This document shows positions 1-9,993 of a DNA stretch of 42,338 nt, one piece after another (position 1 is the stretch's first letter; each line of letters opens with the position of its first letter). A program made the position numbers and the translations under genes. Source of the stretch: Rikenellaceae bacterium (lineage in GTDB: Bacteria > Bacteroidota > Bacteroidia > Bacteroidales > UBA932). The stretch covers positions 1 to 42,338 of the forward strand of contig CAAGIG010000054.1 in the NCBI GenBank assembly GCA_900769885.1, written 5' to 3'. The notes under the pieces are model-generated. The model saw nothing but the letters and a program-made list of their open reading frames with translations, was not told the DNA's origin and ran no database searches.

Positions 1-1306
1 GCTCTCTTACTCTTTCTTTAAGGATCTCGTCAAGAAGACCTTGGCCAGAGTAGTTTTGAGGAGCATAACCAGGGATACGTTTAGCACGTAGGTCGTTCAA
101 AATTGCGTTTGCGTTGGTAGCGTCTGAGTTTCTTGCATAAGCTTCAGCAAGTACTAGATACATTTCTGCAGCACGGAAAGGTTTTGCTTTGTTGATATAG
201 TTTTGGTCGTTGTCACCTTGACGAAGTTCAGGGTTACCAGGGAATTTGTAGAATACATACAAATCGTAGGTAATGTTACCTGTAAGAGTGATTGTCAAGT
301 TTTTGAAGAATTGACCAAATCTGATATCTTCTGCATCATATAGGTCGATAACCCATTGTTCAGGAACGTAACCAGGAGCGTAAACGTTCTCAGCTGCGTT
401 GTAACCTAGGTAGTCGTAGTTGTTTGTAGGAGGAAGCGAACCTGTTGAGAAGTCAGCATCGGTCATAAACAAACATTCTTTACCTGAGTCGTTAACCCAA
501 AGATCGGTCATATCAGCAGCAGAAGTTACCAAAGGATATCTTGCGCTGTCGATAATTGCTGATGCGTTATTGATAGCTGTTGTATAGTCACCCATACTCA
601 AAGCTACTCTTGCTGTAAGAGCTTTAACAACGTCTGAAGTGATCCAGATACTTGCAAGCTGACCAGGAGTAGAGATTCTTTGAGCTGCTGCTTCAAGGTC
701 ACTCATAATGTTTGCATAAGTATCTTCCAAAGTACCACGTTGAGGATATTTGGTTTGGTCAGATGTAGGAGCATATTCAGTAACATAAGGGATACCGTAT
801 GTAGCTTCGTTACCTACATAGCTTTGACAGAATTTGTCAGCAAGAATGTAGTGGTACATAGCTCTCATAAAGTAAGCTTCACCTTTGAAAATTTCCAAAT
901 TAGCTTTTTCATCTGCTGTCCACTCGTACTTTTCTGTATCTACAGCTTCTGCAGCTGCAAGGAAGAAGTTGATGTTAGCGATTGAACCATAATAACCTGC
1001 CCACCAACCTAGAGCAGAACCGTTAGCTGAAGTGAAAGTCCATTCATAGAAATCACCGCCTCTATTTCCGAAAGAAGTAGTAGCGTGGAAGAAGTCACTC
1101 TGAAGTTCAGGGCTGTAAACTACATTACCTGCAACGTTACCTCTGAAGCTGATGTACAAACCTGTACGAAGAGCAACTGCGTCAGTGTAGTTGAGAAGTG
1201 CATCTTCTGGATTGATAACTCCCACAGGAGGAGTATCCATGTTGCAACTTGTCAGGCCAACAAACATGGCCACCATCAATGATATTTTATAAATAATCTT
1301 TTTCAT
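1..1306 (-). CDS. SusD-like (RagB/SusD) outer-membrane lipoprotein, 3' end outside window
   Basis: This is the glycan- or nutrient-binding partner of the adjacent SusC transporter and should sit on the cell surface as a lid over the SusC barrel. Reading the minus strand from the ATG at 1306 gives an open frame of about 435 codons with no stop before the window edge, so the C-terminus is missing. The N-terminus (MKKIIYKISLMVAMFVGL, then TSC) is a lipoprotein signal with Cys21 as the lipidated residue. Typical SusD features follow: helical TPR-like stretches including EAYFMRAMYHYILADKF, and downstream an FRAAEMYLVLAEAYAR segment followed by LNDLRAKRIPGY, which is characteristic of the family. 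It starts 14 bp after the SusC stop codon, so the two are almost certainly cotranscribed. The substrate cannot be told, because no glycoside hydrolase or peptidase of a utilisation locus is visible on this side. Confidence 0.93.
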   Translation of the reverse strand, partial: MKKIIYKISLMVAMFVGLTSCNMDTPPVGVINPEDALLNYTDAVALRTGLYISFRGNVAGNVVYSPELQSDFFHATTSFGNRGGDFYEWTFTSANGSALGWWAGYYGSIANINFFLAAAEAVDTEKYEWTADEKANLEIFKGEAYFMRAMYHYILADKFCQSYVGNEATYGIPYVTEYAPTSDQTKYPQRGTLEDTYANIMSDLEAAAQRISTPGQLASIWITSDVVKALTARVALSMGDYTTAINNASAIIDSARYPLVTSAADMTDLWVNDSGKECLFMTDADFSTGSLPPTNNYDYLGYNAAENVYAPGYVPEQWVIDLYDAEDIRFGQFFKNLTITLTGNITYDLYVFYKFPGNPELRQGDNDQNYINKAKPFRAAEMYLVLAEAYARNSDATNANAILNDLRAKRIPGYAPQNYSGQGLLDEILKERVRE

Positions 1307-1320
1307 TTTCTCTTACCGTA

Positions 1321-4296
1321 TTAGAATGTGAATTCAAGACCTACAGTAAATTGTCTTGAGTTAGGATATACACCCATTTGAAGGTTTGAGTCAACCTCAG
1401 GGTCATAACCTTGATATTTGGTTAGTGTAAACAAGTTACGTCCGATAGCGTAAACTCTCATACTTCCAATGAATCCGGTTTTAGCCATCCAAGCTTTAGG
1501 GAATTCATAAGAAATTTGCAAGTTTTTAAGACGTAGGAATGATGCATCTTCTAGAAGGGTTGTGTCAATTTCACGAGGTGAATCGATAGAAGGAACATCA
1601 GTTACTTGACCAGGTTTTGTCCAAATGTCGAACAATTCAGTCACACCATTCATATTGGTTGATACGAATTTAGGGTTGGTGATGAAGTAACGGTCGTTGT
1701 TTATAGTCCATTTTCCTGCTACCCACGAGAAGTCAGCACCTACATACAAACCTTTGTATTGGAAGTTAAGTTGTAGACCACCTGACCAAGGAGCGAAACG
1801 TTGTTTACCTGTCATTACAGCATATGCATCTGAGAATTGTTTGGTTTTGTTACCATCTAGGTCATACCACATTTGCATACCGTCTTGAGGGTCAACACCT
1901 GCTGAACGTACATAGTAGAATTCACCGTAAGGATAACCAACTTGGTAAGAAATACCGGTGTTAGCGATGGTGTATTTGTCACGACCACCGAATAGTTCGG
2001 TAATTTCGTTGTAGTTGTAGTTGAAGTTAGTTTTGATATTGAAGTAGGTGTTTTGAGTTTGAACAACATCGAAGCCGAATTCAACGTCGATACCTCTGTT
2101 CAACATATTACCTACGTTACCCCAACCACCACCGTGACCGGTTGTGTATGAGTAAGGGATTTCCATCAACATATCGCGAGTCATTTTGTTATAGAACTCA
2201 GCAGACACGTTCAAGAAGTTCCACATTCTACCTGTGATACCGATGTTAAGGGTTTCGATAGTTTCCCAAGTTAGGTCATCATTTGAAGGGTTACCAACAC
2301 CCCAACCTGATGTACCATCATAGTTAACACCATAAGTACCGATTGTACCATATGCTAGATATTGGCCGATACCAGAGTTACCGGTTGTACCATAGCTGGC
2401 TTTTAGACGAAGGTCTTGGATCCAGCTTGCATTTTGCATAAAGTCTTCACGTTTGATATCCCACATTGCACCAATTGAATAGAAGTTAGCGTAACGTTTG
2501 TTTTTACCGAATAGTGAAGAACCGTCCAAACGCCAAGAAGCGTCTACGAAATATTTGCTGTTGTAGTCGTATGACAAACGAGCGAAATATGAGTTGTAAA
2601 CAGTTTCTGAGAAGCTTTGGCTAGGAGTGTTGGTTTTGGTACCTTGTGAAAGAAGGTTAGTTCTCCAGTCGGTGATACCGTCAACTGAAACTCTGATATC
2701 TTCATAGTTGTCAAGGATTGCTTCTTGACCAAGAAGGATAGCTACGTTGTTTTGTTCAACGTTGAATTTGTACTCAGCAGTGTTGGTGAAAGTGAATTGG
2801 TAGAAACGTGAGAATTGTTCTCTTCTGCTACCTTGACCTTCGAAAGGACCACCAGCTTGAGGGTTACACAAATAGGTGTAACGATAGTCATAAGCTTCAA
2901 GAGATTGTTGAGCACGAAGAGTCAAACCTTTTACAGGAGCGATTTCTTCATAAATGCTACCATTCAAACGAGCGTATGTGTTGTGTGAAGGTTGTAGTTC
3001 TTGTAGATAATATGTATTGTACATACCAACTTCGTCGAAATATGTTCTTTCAGTTGTGTAGTCAATATAGTCATTTCCTTGATCATCTACTTCATATGCA
3101 TAAGGGGTTACCCAAGGAAGCATCCAGTTAGATGCAGTTGTAGGGTTGTACCAAGAGTTACCTGTGGTAGAGAAACCAGCTGTGGTATATTTTTGGTATG
3201 TCAAACCAAGGTTAAGACCCATTTTCAACCAGTCGTTTACTCTGGTGTTGATGTTTGAACGAAGGGTGTATCTGTTCAAATCTGAATAAGGAGCTGTACC
3301 GGTTTGGTCGAATGCACCAAATGAGAAATAGTAGTCAGTTTTTGCAGTTGCACCTGAAACAGACAAGTCAGCTGACCAAACAGGAGCTGCTTCGTTGAAG
3401 AAGTAGTCAAGCCAGTTTGTGTTAACTCCTAGGTTTTGTGCACGTTGCATATCAGGAGTAAGTTCGAATGAAGGGTTAACCAATTTGTTGAATGCAAACC
3501 ATTGGTCAGTGTTCATCAACTCCATTTTGTGGGTTACGATGGTAGAGATACCATATTGGCCACGAACAGAAACTACAGGTTTTTCTGATGCTCTGCTACC
3601 TTTTTTGGTGGTAATGTAGATAACACCGTTAGCAGCACGTGAACCGTAGATCGCTGTTGAAGAAGCATCCTTCATAACTACCATATTCTCGATATCGTTA
3701 CTGTTCAAGCTGTTGAAGATAGAGCTTGATACAGGAGCACCATCAAGAATGATAAGAGGGGTGCTTGATGCGTTGATTGAGTTCACACCACGAAGACGCA
3801 TAGACACGTTTGACATAGGCTCACCAGTAGATGAGAAAATTTGCAAACCTGCAACCTGTCCTTGAAGAGCGTCACCGGCGTTAGCTGATGGACGGTTTGA
3901 AAGAACTTTTTGGTTAACAGTTGCAGCAGAACCTACGACAGAAGTGATTTTCTTAGCGGTACCGTAACCAACTACGATAGCGTCTTCCAAAAACTCTGCT
4001 TCAAGTTCAAGAGCCACATCAATAGTAGTTCTTCCGTTAACTGGAATTTCTACTGTTTTGTAACCTAAGAAACTTACTACCAAAACTCCGTTGCTAGGAA
4101 CTGAAAGTGAATAAGCTCCAAGATCGTCAGTCATGGCATACTGAGTAAGACTGCCTTTGAGCTGAACAGCAGCTCCTGCTACAGTTTCACCAGTGCTTGC
4201 ATCAGTAACAGTTCCGGAAACAGTAATGTCCTGTGCAAAAACTGCAGTGGTCATCACCATCAAAAGACCTGTTAAAAATAGTCTGATCTTTTTCAT
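1321..4296 (-). CDS. SusC/RagA-like TonB-dependent outer-membrane transporter
   Basis: This TonB-dependent outer-membrane transporter of 991 residues imports oligomers (glycans or peptides) captured by its SusD partner, powered by TonB-ExbBD. A signal peptide covers residues 1-21 (ending TTAVFAQ). A carboxypeptidase-regulatory-like beta-sandwich follows at about 24-105 (VSGTVTDASTGETVAGAAV). Next come the plug domain at about 110-235, with the SusC signature segments VVGYGTAKK, LRGVNSINASSTPLIILDG and YGSRAANGVIYITTKKG, and a long barrel ending in the terminal Phe typical of outer-membrane barrels. There is no N-terminal STN signalling domain, so nothing suggests direct transduction to an anti-sigma factor. 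The gene is first in a SusC-SusD operon. Upstream lies a 490-bp region shared with the divergent protease gene. The family is certain; the substrate is not. Confidence 0.96.
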   Translation of the reverse strand: MKKIRLFLTGLLMVMTTAVFAQDITVSGTVTDASTGETVAGAAVQLKGSLTQYAMTDDLGAYSLSVPSNGVLVVSFLGYKTVEIPVNGRTTIDVALELEAEFLEDAIVVGYGTAKKITSVVGSAATVNQKVLSNRPSANAGDALQGQVAGLQIFSSTGEPMSNVSMRLRGVNSINASSTPLIILDGAPVSSSIFNSLNSNDIENMVVMKDASSTAIYGSRAANGVIYITTKKGSRASEKPVVSVRGQYGISTIVTHKMELMNTDQWFAFNKLVNPSFELTPDMQRAQNLGVNTNWLDYFFNEAAPVWSADLSVSGATAKTDYYFSFGAFDQTGTAPYSDLNRYTLRSNINTRVNDWLKMGLNLGLTYQKYTTAGFSTTGNSWYNPTTASNWMLPWVTPYAYEVDDQGNDYIDYTTERTYFDEVGMYNTYYLQELQPSHNTYARLNGSIYEEIAPVKGLTLRAQQSLEAYDYRYTYLCNPQAGGPFEGQGSRREQFSRFYQFTFTNTAEYKFNVEQNNVAILLGQEAILDNYEDIRVSVDGITDWRTNLLSQGTKTNTPSQSFSETVYNSYFARLSYDYNSKYFVDASWRLDGSSLFGKNKRYANFYSIGAMWDIKREDFMQNASWIQDLRLKASYGTTGNSGIGQYLAYGTIGTYGVNYDGTSGWGVGNPSNDDLTWETIETLNIGITGRMWNFLNVSAEFYNKMTRDMLMEIPYSYTTGHGGGWGNVGNMLNRGIDVEFGFDVVQTQNTYFNIKTNFNYNYNEITELFGGRDKYTIANTGISYQVGYPYGEFYYVRSAGVDPQDGMQMWYDLDGNKTKQFSDAYAVMTGKQRFAPWSGGLQLNFQYKGLYVGADFSWVAGKWTINNDRYFITNPKFVSTNMNGVTELFDIWTKPGQVTDVPSIDSPREIDTTLLEDASFLRLKNLQISYEFPKAWMAKTGFIGSMRVYAIGRNLFTLTKYQGYDPEVDSNLQMGVYPNSRQFTVGLEFTF

Positions 4297-4479
4297 GTAG
4301 ATAATTTTTTAAAGATTAATAATTGATTTGAATTGAATTTTATGTAATTGTTTGTTTGTTTTCTCCGCTATACCTATATTAATATATACAACAAAAGAGC
4401 ACTAGCCGCTAACCGCGCTGGCACACATTTTGAATTGCATTACGTAGGTCGTAAGTCTCAATTTTTTTCGTTTTATTCT

Positions 4480-4487
4480 CAAACTTA
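4480..4487 (-). promoter_or_regulatory. possible -7 element for the SusC-SusD operon
   Basis: On the minus strand this reads TAAGTTTG, a match to the Bacteroidota TAnnTTTG -7 consensus. No TTTG-type -33 element lies at the usual 19-21 nt spacing, so the call is weak. Short inverted repeats immediately upstream could replace a -33 box with an activator site. Confidence 0.3.
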
Positions 4488-4490
4488 ACC

Positions 4491-4509
4491 ACTTAAGTGT
4501 ACAATACAC
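4491..4509. repeat. short palindromes next to the putative SusC promoter
   Basis: ACTTAAGT (4491-4498) is a perfect 8-bp palindrome. It overlaps a second inverted repeat, GTGTA-CAA-TACAC (4497-4509). They lie just upstream of the possible SusC -7 motif, where a DNA-binding regulator could act. Repeats this short can arise by chance in AT-rich DNA. Confidence 0.3.
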
Positions 4510-4708
4510 ACTATAAGCAACTGCTAAGGTATGAATTAATTTTGAGAAAACAAAAACTACAACCTTTTTTCTCTATTCCTTTTCATAATTTATTCCACAC
4601 TCATTAAGTTCAGGACCATTTTTTGCTGATAGGGGTATCTGTAAAATAATTATACAATATAAAATTTACTTCTTATTGGATAATTCTGCCGATTTTATGT
4701 GCAAAAAT

Positions 4709-4738
4709 TTTGATTGTACCTATTTTTTTATACATTTG
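4709..4738 (+). promoter_or_regulatory. Bacteroidota-type promoter for the protease/PorV-like operon
   Basis: A TTTG at 4709-4712 and TACATTTG at 4731-4738 are separated by 18 nt. This is close to the known sigma-ABfr pattern of TTTG about 19-21 nt before TAnnTTTG. The protease ATG at 4787 would then have a leader of about 40 nt. Confidence 0.65.
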
Positions 4739-4786
4739 AAGTTTGATTCCATTTGAAAACAAATTACTAATAAAAATTCAATATCT

Positions 4787-7495
4787 ATGATTAAAAAATT
4801 GTTATTCTTTTTGGCTCCAAGCCTTTTGGCAGCAGCATCCCTAATCGGATGTAGCAGAGCTGAAGTTGAATTCGATGCTGAGACACAGGTTAAGGTATAT
4901 GATGAGATATACCCGGCAAGCATCTTTCAAGCAGGTAAAGTTTCTATTAAAGTTTCCGATGAACTTGTTAAAGAATTGGAAGCCAACACTGATGAAAACG
5001 GAATGGTAATTCCTGCACAGGTTAAATCTATGACCTCTACCCTTGCCCAACTTGGCAATGTTAGAATGGAAAGAATTTTTGAACACGCCGGCAGATTCGA
5101 GCCAAGAACACGTGAAGCCGGACTACACAAATGGTACTACGTTTACTTTGATGAAGAGATTGCACTTACCAAAGCTGGAAATGACCTAAAAGCCATCAAA
5201 GGTATTGAGCTTGTAGAGTACAAGCCTCGCATTGCAAGACCTCAATACACCAAAGTTCAAGAGGTAGAAGGTAATGAAAATCTTCCTCAAATTGAGCAAA
5301 CTGCTGATATGCCTTTCGATGACCCAAGATTGGGTAACCAATGGCACTACTATAATAACGGTTCAAGATATTATTCAGAAGCAGGTTCTGATATCAACAT
5401 CTTCCCTGTATGGCAAGCAGGTGTAACCGGAAGTCAGGAAGTTATCGTTTCGGTTGTGGACGGTGGTATTGACTATGCACACGAAGACCTTGCTGACAAT
5501 ATGTGGCACAACCCTCAACAATCAGGAGACAAAGTATATGGTTACAACTTCGTAAATGGAGAAAACGGATATACAATCTATGCTGATGATCACGGAACAC
5601 ACGTTGCAGGTACAGTTGCTGCTGTAAACAACAACGGAAAAGGTGTTTGCGGTGTTGCTGGTGGTAACTTCGCAGCAGGTATCCCCGGTGTAAGACTTAT
5701 GTCTTGCCAAATTTTCCACGGTGATAAAGGTGGTGATGGCACACGTGCTATCAAATGGGGTGCTGACCACGGTGCAGTAATCTCACAAAACAGCTGGGGA
5801 TATATTTATGACCCTCAACACCCTCTTACATACGTTCCTCAACAAGATAAAGATGCTATTGACTACTTTATCAAATATGCAGGTTTTGATGAAAACGGAA
5901 ATCAGGAAGGTCCTATGGCGGGTGGTGTTGTAATCTTTGCAGCGGGTAATGACGACCAACCTCACGGTTATCCTGCAGAATATGAACCTGCAATCGCTGT
6001 TGCAGCTATTGATGCAGAATTTGAAAGAGCATGCTACTCTAACTATGGCCCCTGGGTAGATATCTCAGCTACAGGTGGTGATTCATACGACAACAACCAA
6101 GTTTGGAGTACAACACCTAACAACAAATATGCATCATTCCAAGGTACATCAATGGCTTGTCCTCACGTATCAGGTATTGCAGCTCTTGTTGTTTCAAATA
6201 TGGGAGGTCCTGGATTTACAAACACTCAATTGAGACAAATCCTTATTGATTCTTTCAGAAACATTGACGACTACAACCCTTCATTCGTTGGCAAACTTGG
6301 TACAGGTCTTATCAATGCTGAACTTGCAGTAATGGGCGGAGGCGGAGAAGCTCCTGAACAAATCTCAGACCTATATCTTGAAACACAGTCCAACAATATT
6401 TTGTTCAATTTGACTGTTCCTCGTGACCCCGACAGTGGTAAACCTGTGAAAGTAAGAATTTACTACAGCAAGACTTCATTCGAAAATATCGACTACACCT
6501 CAGCTGAATATCAAGAATTCGAAGTGGGTTCAATAGCAGCAGGAAGCGAAATGAACGGCATTGTAACAGGTCTTGAGTTCAGTACTGAATACTATGTTGT
6601 TGCAACTGCATTGGACTACAACAAACAAGAGTCTGTTCCTTCTGTTGCCCAACTCGTAAACACTGGTATTAACCACGCACCTACCATCAATCCCGATTCA
6701 GAGATTAATGTAACTGTACAAAAAGCTATTTCTGAATCCAAGAATGTGGAATTGAATATCTACGATATTGACGGACACTCTCTATCATATTCAATCGAAC
6801 CTCAAATGAGTGGAATTACCCTTTCACTTAACCCTGGTCAAGAGGTTGTTTCTTATTTGACATTCAACTCTTCAGCAATGGAAGAAGGTACACATACCGG
6901 TAAAGTTGTTATTACAGACGCTTACGATATGTCAACATCTGTAAACTTCACCGTAACTGTAGAAGGCAACGAGGCTCCTACCTTGATCAAACCTATTGAA
7001 AATATCAAATTCAAATCAGATAAAGATCAAGCAGCAACCATCGTACTTGCTGAATACATCAGTGATGAAGACCTAAGCACAGCAATGGTAAAAGTTACTC
7101 CTTCAATCCGTGGTGTTGCCAACGCAACATACAATAACGGAAATATCGTAGTATCTCCTACCGGTGCAGGTTTTGTAGACATTGAAGTAACCGTTACTGA
7201 TGCAGCAGGTGAACAACTTACTACATCATTCCAAGTGGCTGTTATGTCTGAAAGCACCCAATATACAGCATACCCTAACCCTGTAGTAGACAACTTGTAC
7301 ATCCGCTCAGCTGAAGATATCAATGCTACCGTATCTATCATCTCTGTGAATGGTCAGGTAGTATATAAAGGAGAACACCAAATCGGAACATTCTCACCTG
7401 CAATCATTGATATGACTTCAGTATATGCAGGTATCTACACATTGGTAGTTAAATCAGACAAAGGAGAGTATCAACAAAATATCGTTAAACAATAA
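4787..7495 (+). CDS. S8 subtilisin-family serine protease with lipobox and T9SS C-terminal sorting domain
   Basis: This is a secreted serine endopeptidase of 902 residues. The catalytic triad is visible: Asp225 (VVDGGIDYAHEDL), His269 (DDHGTHVAGTVA) and Ser455 (GTSMACPHVSG), with the oxyanion Asn388 (FAAGND). Residues 1-22 form a lipoprotein-type signal (AASLIGC, Cys22). About 45-150 resembles an I9/fervidolysin-like propeptide. A fibronectin-III-like module lies at about 525-625 (TGLEFSTEYYVVATALD), followed by two cadherin/Ig-like modules at about 630-820. The last 77 or so residues, from YPNP at 829-832, form a type A T9SS sorting domain with the usual NGQVVY and YAGIYTLVVKSD motifs. The protein is therefore expected to cross the outer membrane by T9SS. 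Its stop codon overlaps the start of the PorV/PorQ-like gene by one base, implying translational coupling. The natural substrate is unknown. Confidence 0.95.
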   Translation: MIKKLLFFLAPSLLAAASLIGCSRAEVEFDAETQVKVYDEIYPASIFQAGKVSIKVSDELVKELEANTDENGMVIPAQVKSMTSTLAQLGNVRMERIFEHAGRFEPRTREAGLHKWYYVYFDEEIALTKAGNDLKAIKGIELVEYKPRIARPQYTKVQEVEGNENLPQIEQTADMPFDDPRLGNQWHYYNNGSRYYSEAGSDINIFPVWQAGVTGSQEVIVSVVDGGIDYAHEDLADNMWHNPQQSGDKVYGYNFVNGENGYTIYADDHGTHVAGTVAAVNNNGKGVCGVAGGNFAAGIPGVRLMSCQIFHGDKGGDGTRAIKWGADHGAVISQNSWGYIYDPQHPLTYVPQQDKDAIDYFIKYAGFDENGNQEGPMAGGVVIFAAGNDDQPHGYPAEYEPAIAVAAIDAEFERACYSNYGPWVDISATGGDSYDNNQVWSTTPNNKYASFQGTSMACPHVSGIAALVVSNMGGPGFTNTQLRQILIDSFRNIDDYNPSFVGKLGTGLINAELAVMGGGGEAPEQISDLYLETQSNNILFNLTVPRDPDSGKPVKVRIYYSKTSFENIDYTSAEYQEFEVGSIAAGSEMNGIVTGLEFSTEYYVVATALDYNKQESVPSVAQLVNTGINHAPTINPDSEINVTVQKAISESKNVELNIYDIDGHSLSYSIEPQMSGITLSLNPGQEVVSYLTFNSSAMEEGTHTGKVVITDAYDMSTSVNFTVTVEGNEAPTLIKPIENIKFKSDKDQAATIVLAEYISDEDLSTAMVKVTPSIRGVANATYNNGNIVVSPTGAGFVDIEVTVTDAAGEQLTTSFQVAVMSESTQYTAYPNPVVDNLYIRSAEDINATVSIISVNGQVVYKGEHQIGTFSPAIIDMTSVYAGIYTLVVKSDKGEYQQNIVKQ

Positions 7496-8421
7496 TGAAA
7501 AATATTATAAAAGCGGCCTTGATCGGTATCTTGGCTCTAACATTCGGAAAAGCTAATGCACAATCAGGTGCATTCCTTCTAAACAGCCCTGATGCACAAA
7601 CAATGGGTATGGCCAATACAGGAGCAGCGATGTATGCTACATCATTTGCTATGTGGAACAACAACGCTTCTACCCTATTCTCTGATAAAGTTTTTGAAGC
7701 AGGTGCATCATACGGTATCTGGAACCCTTCAAAAGGAAACCAGATTGCTGTTGCAGGTTATGGTAAAATCACAGATTGGATGAGCATCAGCGCAGGTTTC
7801 AAAACAATGATGTACAAACCATACAATGTTACCGGTATGACAGGTATGCCTGGCGAAGAATTTAAACCTAATGAATTCGCTATGGGTATCGGTTTGGGTT
7901 TCAAAGTATTACCAGTATTGTCACTTTCAGCAAACATCAACTATGTTAATTCAAAACTTGCTCCTGAATTGAAAGGAGGGGCAGTTTCTGCTGACTTTGG
8001 TGCAATGTTAGACCTTAAATTTATGAGAGTAGGTGTAACTGCATCTAACATCGGTTCAAAAATCAAATTCAGCGAAACCAGCCTTGTAGCACTTCCAGCA
8101 AATGTTCAACTTGGTATTGGAACAACCCAATACTTTGGTGCTGCAAACACACACGCTCTAACAGTTAACGCTCAGGGAGGTATGACATTCCAAAATTCTG
8201 CATTTATCGCAGCATTGGGTGTTGAATACAAATGGAATGATATGGTAAGAGTTAGTGGTGGTTACAACTACGGTGATGCTACAAAAGGAACACCTTCATA
8301 CGCATCTGCAGGTGTTGGTGTTAAATTCTTCGGAGTATCAATTAACGCTGCATACCTAATCGGTATCGGAGGTTCACCTCTTGGAAACACAATGATTTTC
8401 GGTCTTGGTTATTCATTCTAA
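7495..8421 (+). CDS. PorV/PorQ-family outer-membrane beta-barrel (FadL-like fold)
   Basis: The 308-residue protein has a clear signal peptide (MKNIIKAALIGILALTFGKA, then NAQ) and a mature part built of alternating beta strands ending in Phe (IFGLGYSF). Its N-terminal motif, SGAFLLNSPDAQTMGMANTG followed by MWNNNAS, is the hallmark of PorV/PorQ/UPF0164-type proteins, where the plug contacts cargo. Family members act in T9SS as shuttles that accept sorting-domain cargo from the translocon (PorV) or belong to the attachment complex (PorQ). At 308 residues it is shorter than the classical PorV, so it may be a paralogue rather than the housekeeping copy. The ATG overlaps the protease stop (TAATG), and a terminator follows at once, making a two-gene unit. 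A role in secreting or holding the upstream protease is an inference from this arrangement. Confidence 0.85.
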   Translation: MKNIIKAALIGILALTFGKANAQSGAFLLNSPDAQTMGMANTGAAMYATSFAMWNNNASTLFSDKVFEAGASYGIWNPSKGNQIAVAGYGKITDWMSISAGFKTMMYKPYNVTGMTGMPGEEFKPNEFAMGIGLGFKVLPVLSLSANINYVNSKLAPELKGGAVSADFGAMLDLKFMRVGVTASNIGSKIKFSETSLVALPANVQLGIGTTQYFGAANTHALTVNAQGGMTFQNSAFIAALGVEYKWNDMVRVSGGYNYGDATKGTPSYASAGVGVKFFGVSINAAYLIGIGGSPLGNTMIFGLGYSF

Positions 8422-8439
8422 ACCGAATAATTAAATATC

Positions 8440-8477
8440 AAAAAGGGATGTTCACAAATGTGTGCATCTCTTTTTTT
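8440..8477 (+). terminator. rho-independent terminator of the protease/PorV-like operon
   Basis: AAAAAGGGATG pairs with CATCTCTTTTT (one G-T pair). The inner CACA/TGTG stem sits on an AATG loop, and a run of seven T follows. It begins 19 nt after the barrel gene's stop codon. Confidence 0.85.
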
Positions 8478-8538
8478 ATACCCCTACAAGCTGATTGAGA
8501 GTGTAAGAGTAATGGGTTTAATTGGGAAATAAATGGAC

Positions 8539-8570
8539 AAAAAAAGGGTGACAGAAATTCTGCCACCCCA
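8539..8570 (-). terminator. rho-independent terminator of gdhA
   Basis: On the minus strand the hairpin is GGGTG-G-CAG / CTG-T-CACCC with a short AATTT loop, followed by seven T. It lies about 25 nt after the gdhA stop and faces the terminator of the convergent operon. Confidence 0.85.
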
Positions 8571-8592
8571 TTTTATGAATATCGTTTAAAGA

Positions 8593-9936
<1,344 letters not shown>

Positions 9937-9993
9937 TTTACTTAATTGTTTTATAAAGTGTTAAAAACTATTTTTTGCTAAAATTTTATTCAA

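Larger units (their letters stand above)
4297..4786. other. 490-bp intergenic region between divergent SusC and protease genes
   Basis: No credible coding frame is visible here. The region is AT-rich. It holds a good Bacteroidota-type promoter for the rightward protease (4709-4738), a weaker -7-like motif for SusC (4480-4487) and short inverted repeats at 4491-4509. A small GC-richer patch (4401-4432) lies in the SusC leader. If the SusC motif is real, the SusC mRNA has a leader of roughly 175 nt, long enough for RNA-level control. I recognise no riboswitch or tRNA. Confidence 0.5.

Noticed and set aside
680..985. Plus-strand open frame across the SusD region
   Set aside because: It is antisense to a clear SusD reading frame and encodes no recognisable motif.
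4401..4432. GC-richer patch as a riboswitch or terminator in the SusC leader
   Set aside because: I could pair only three or four consecutive bases and found no T-run; no known riboswitch motif was recognised.
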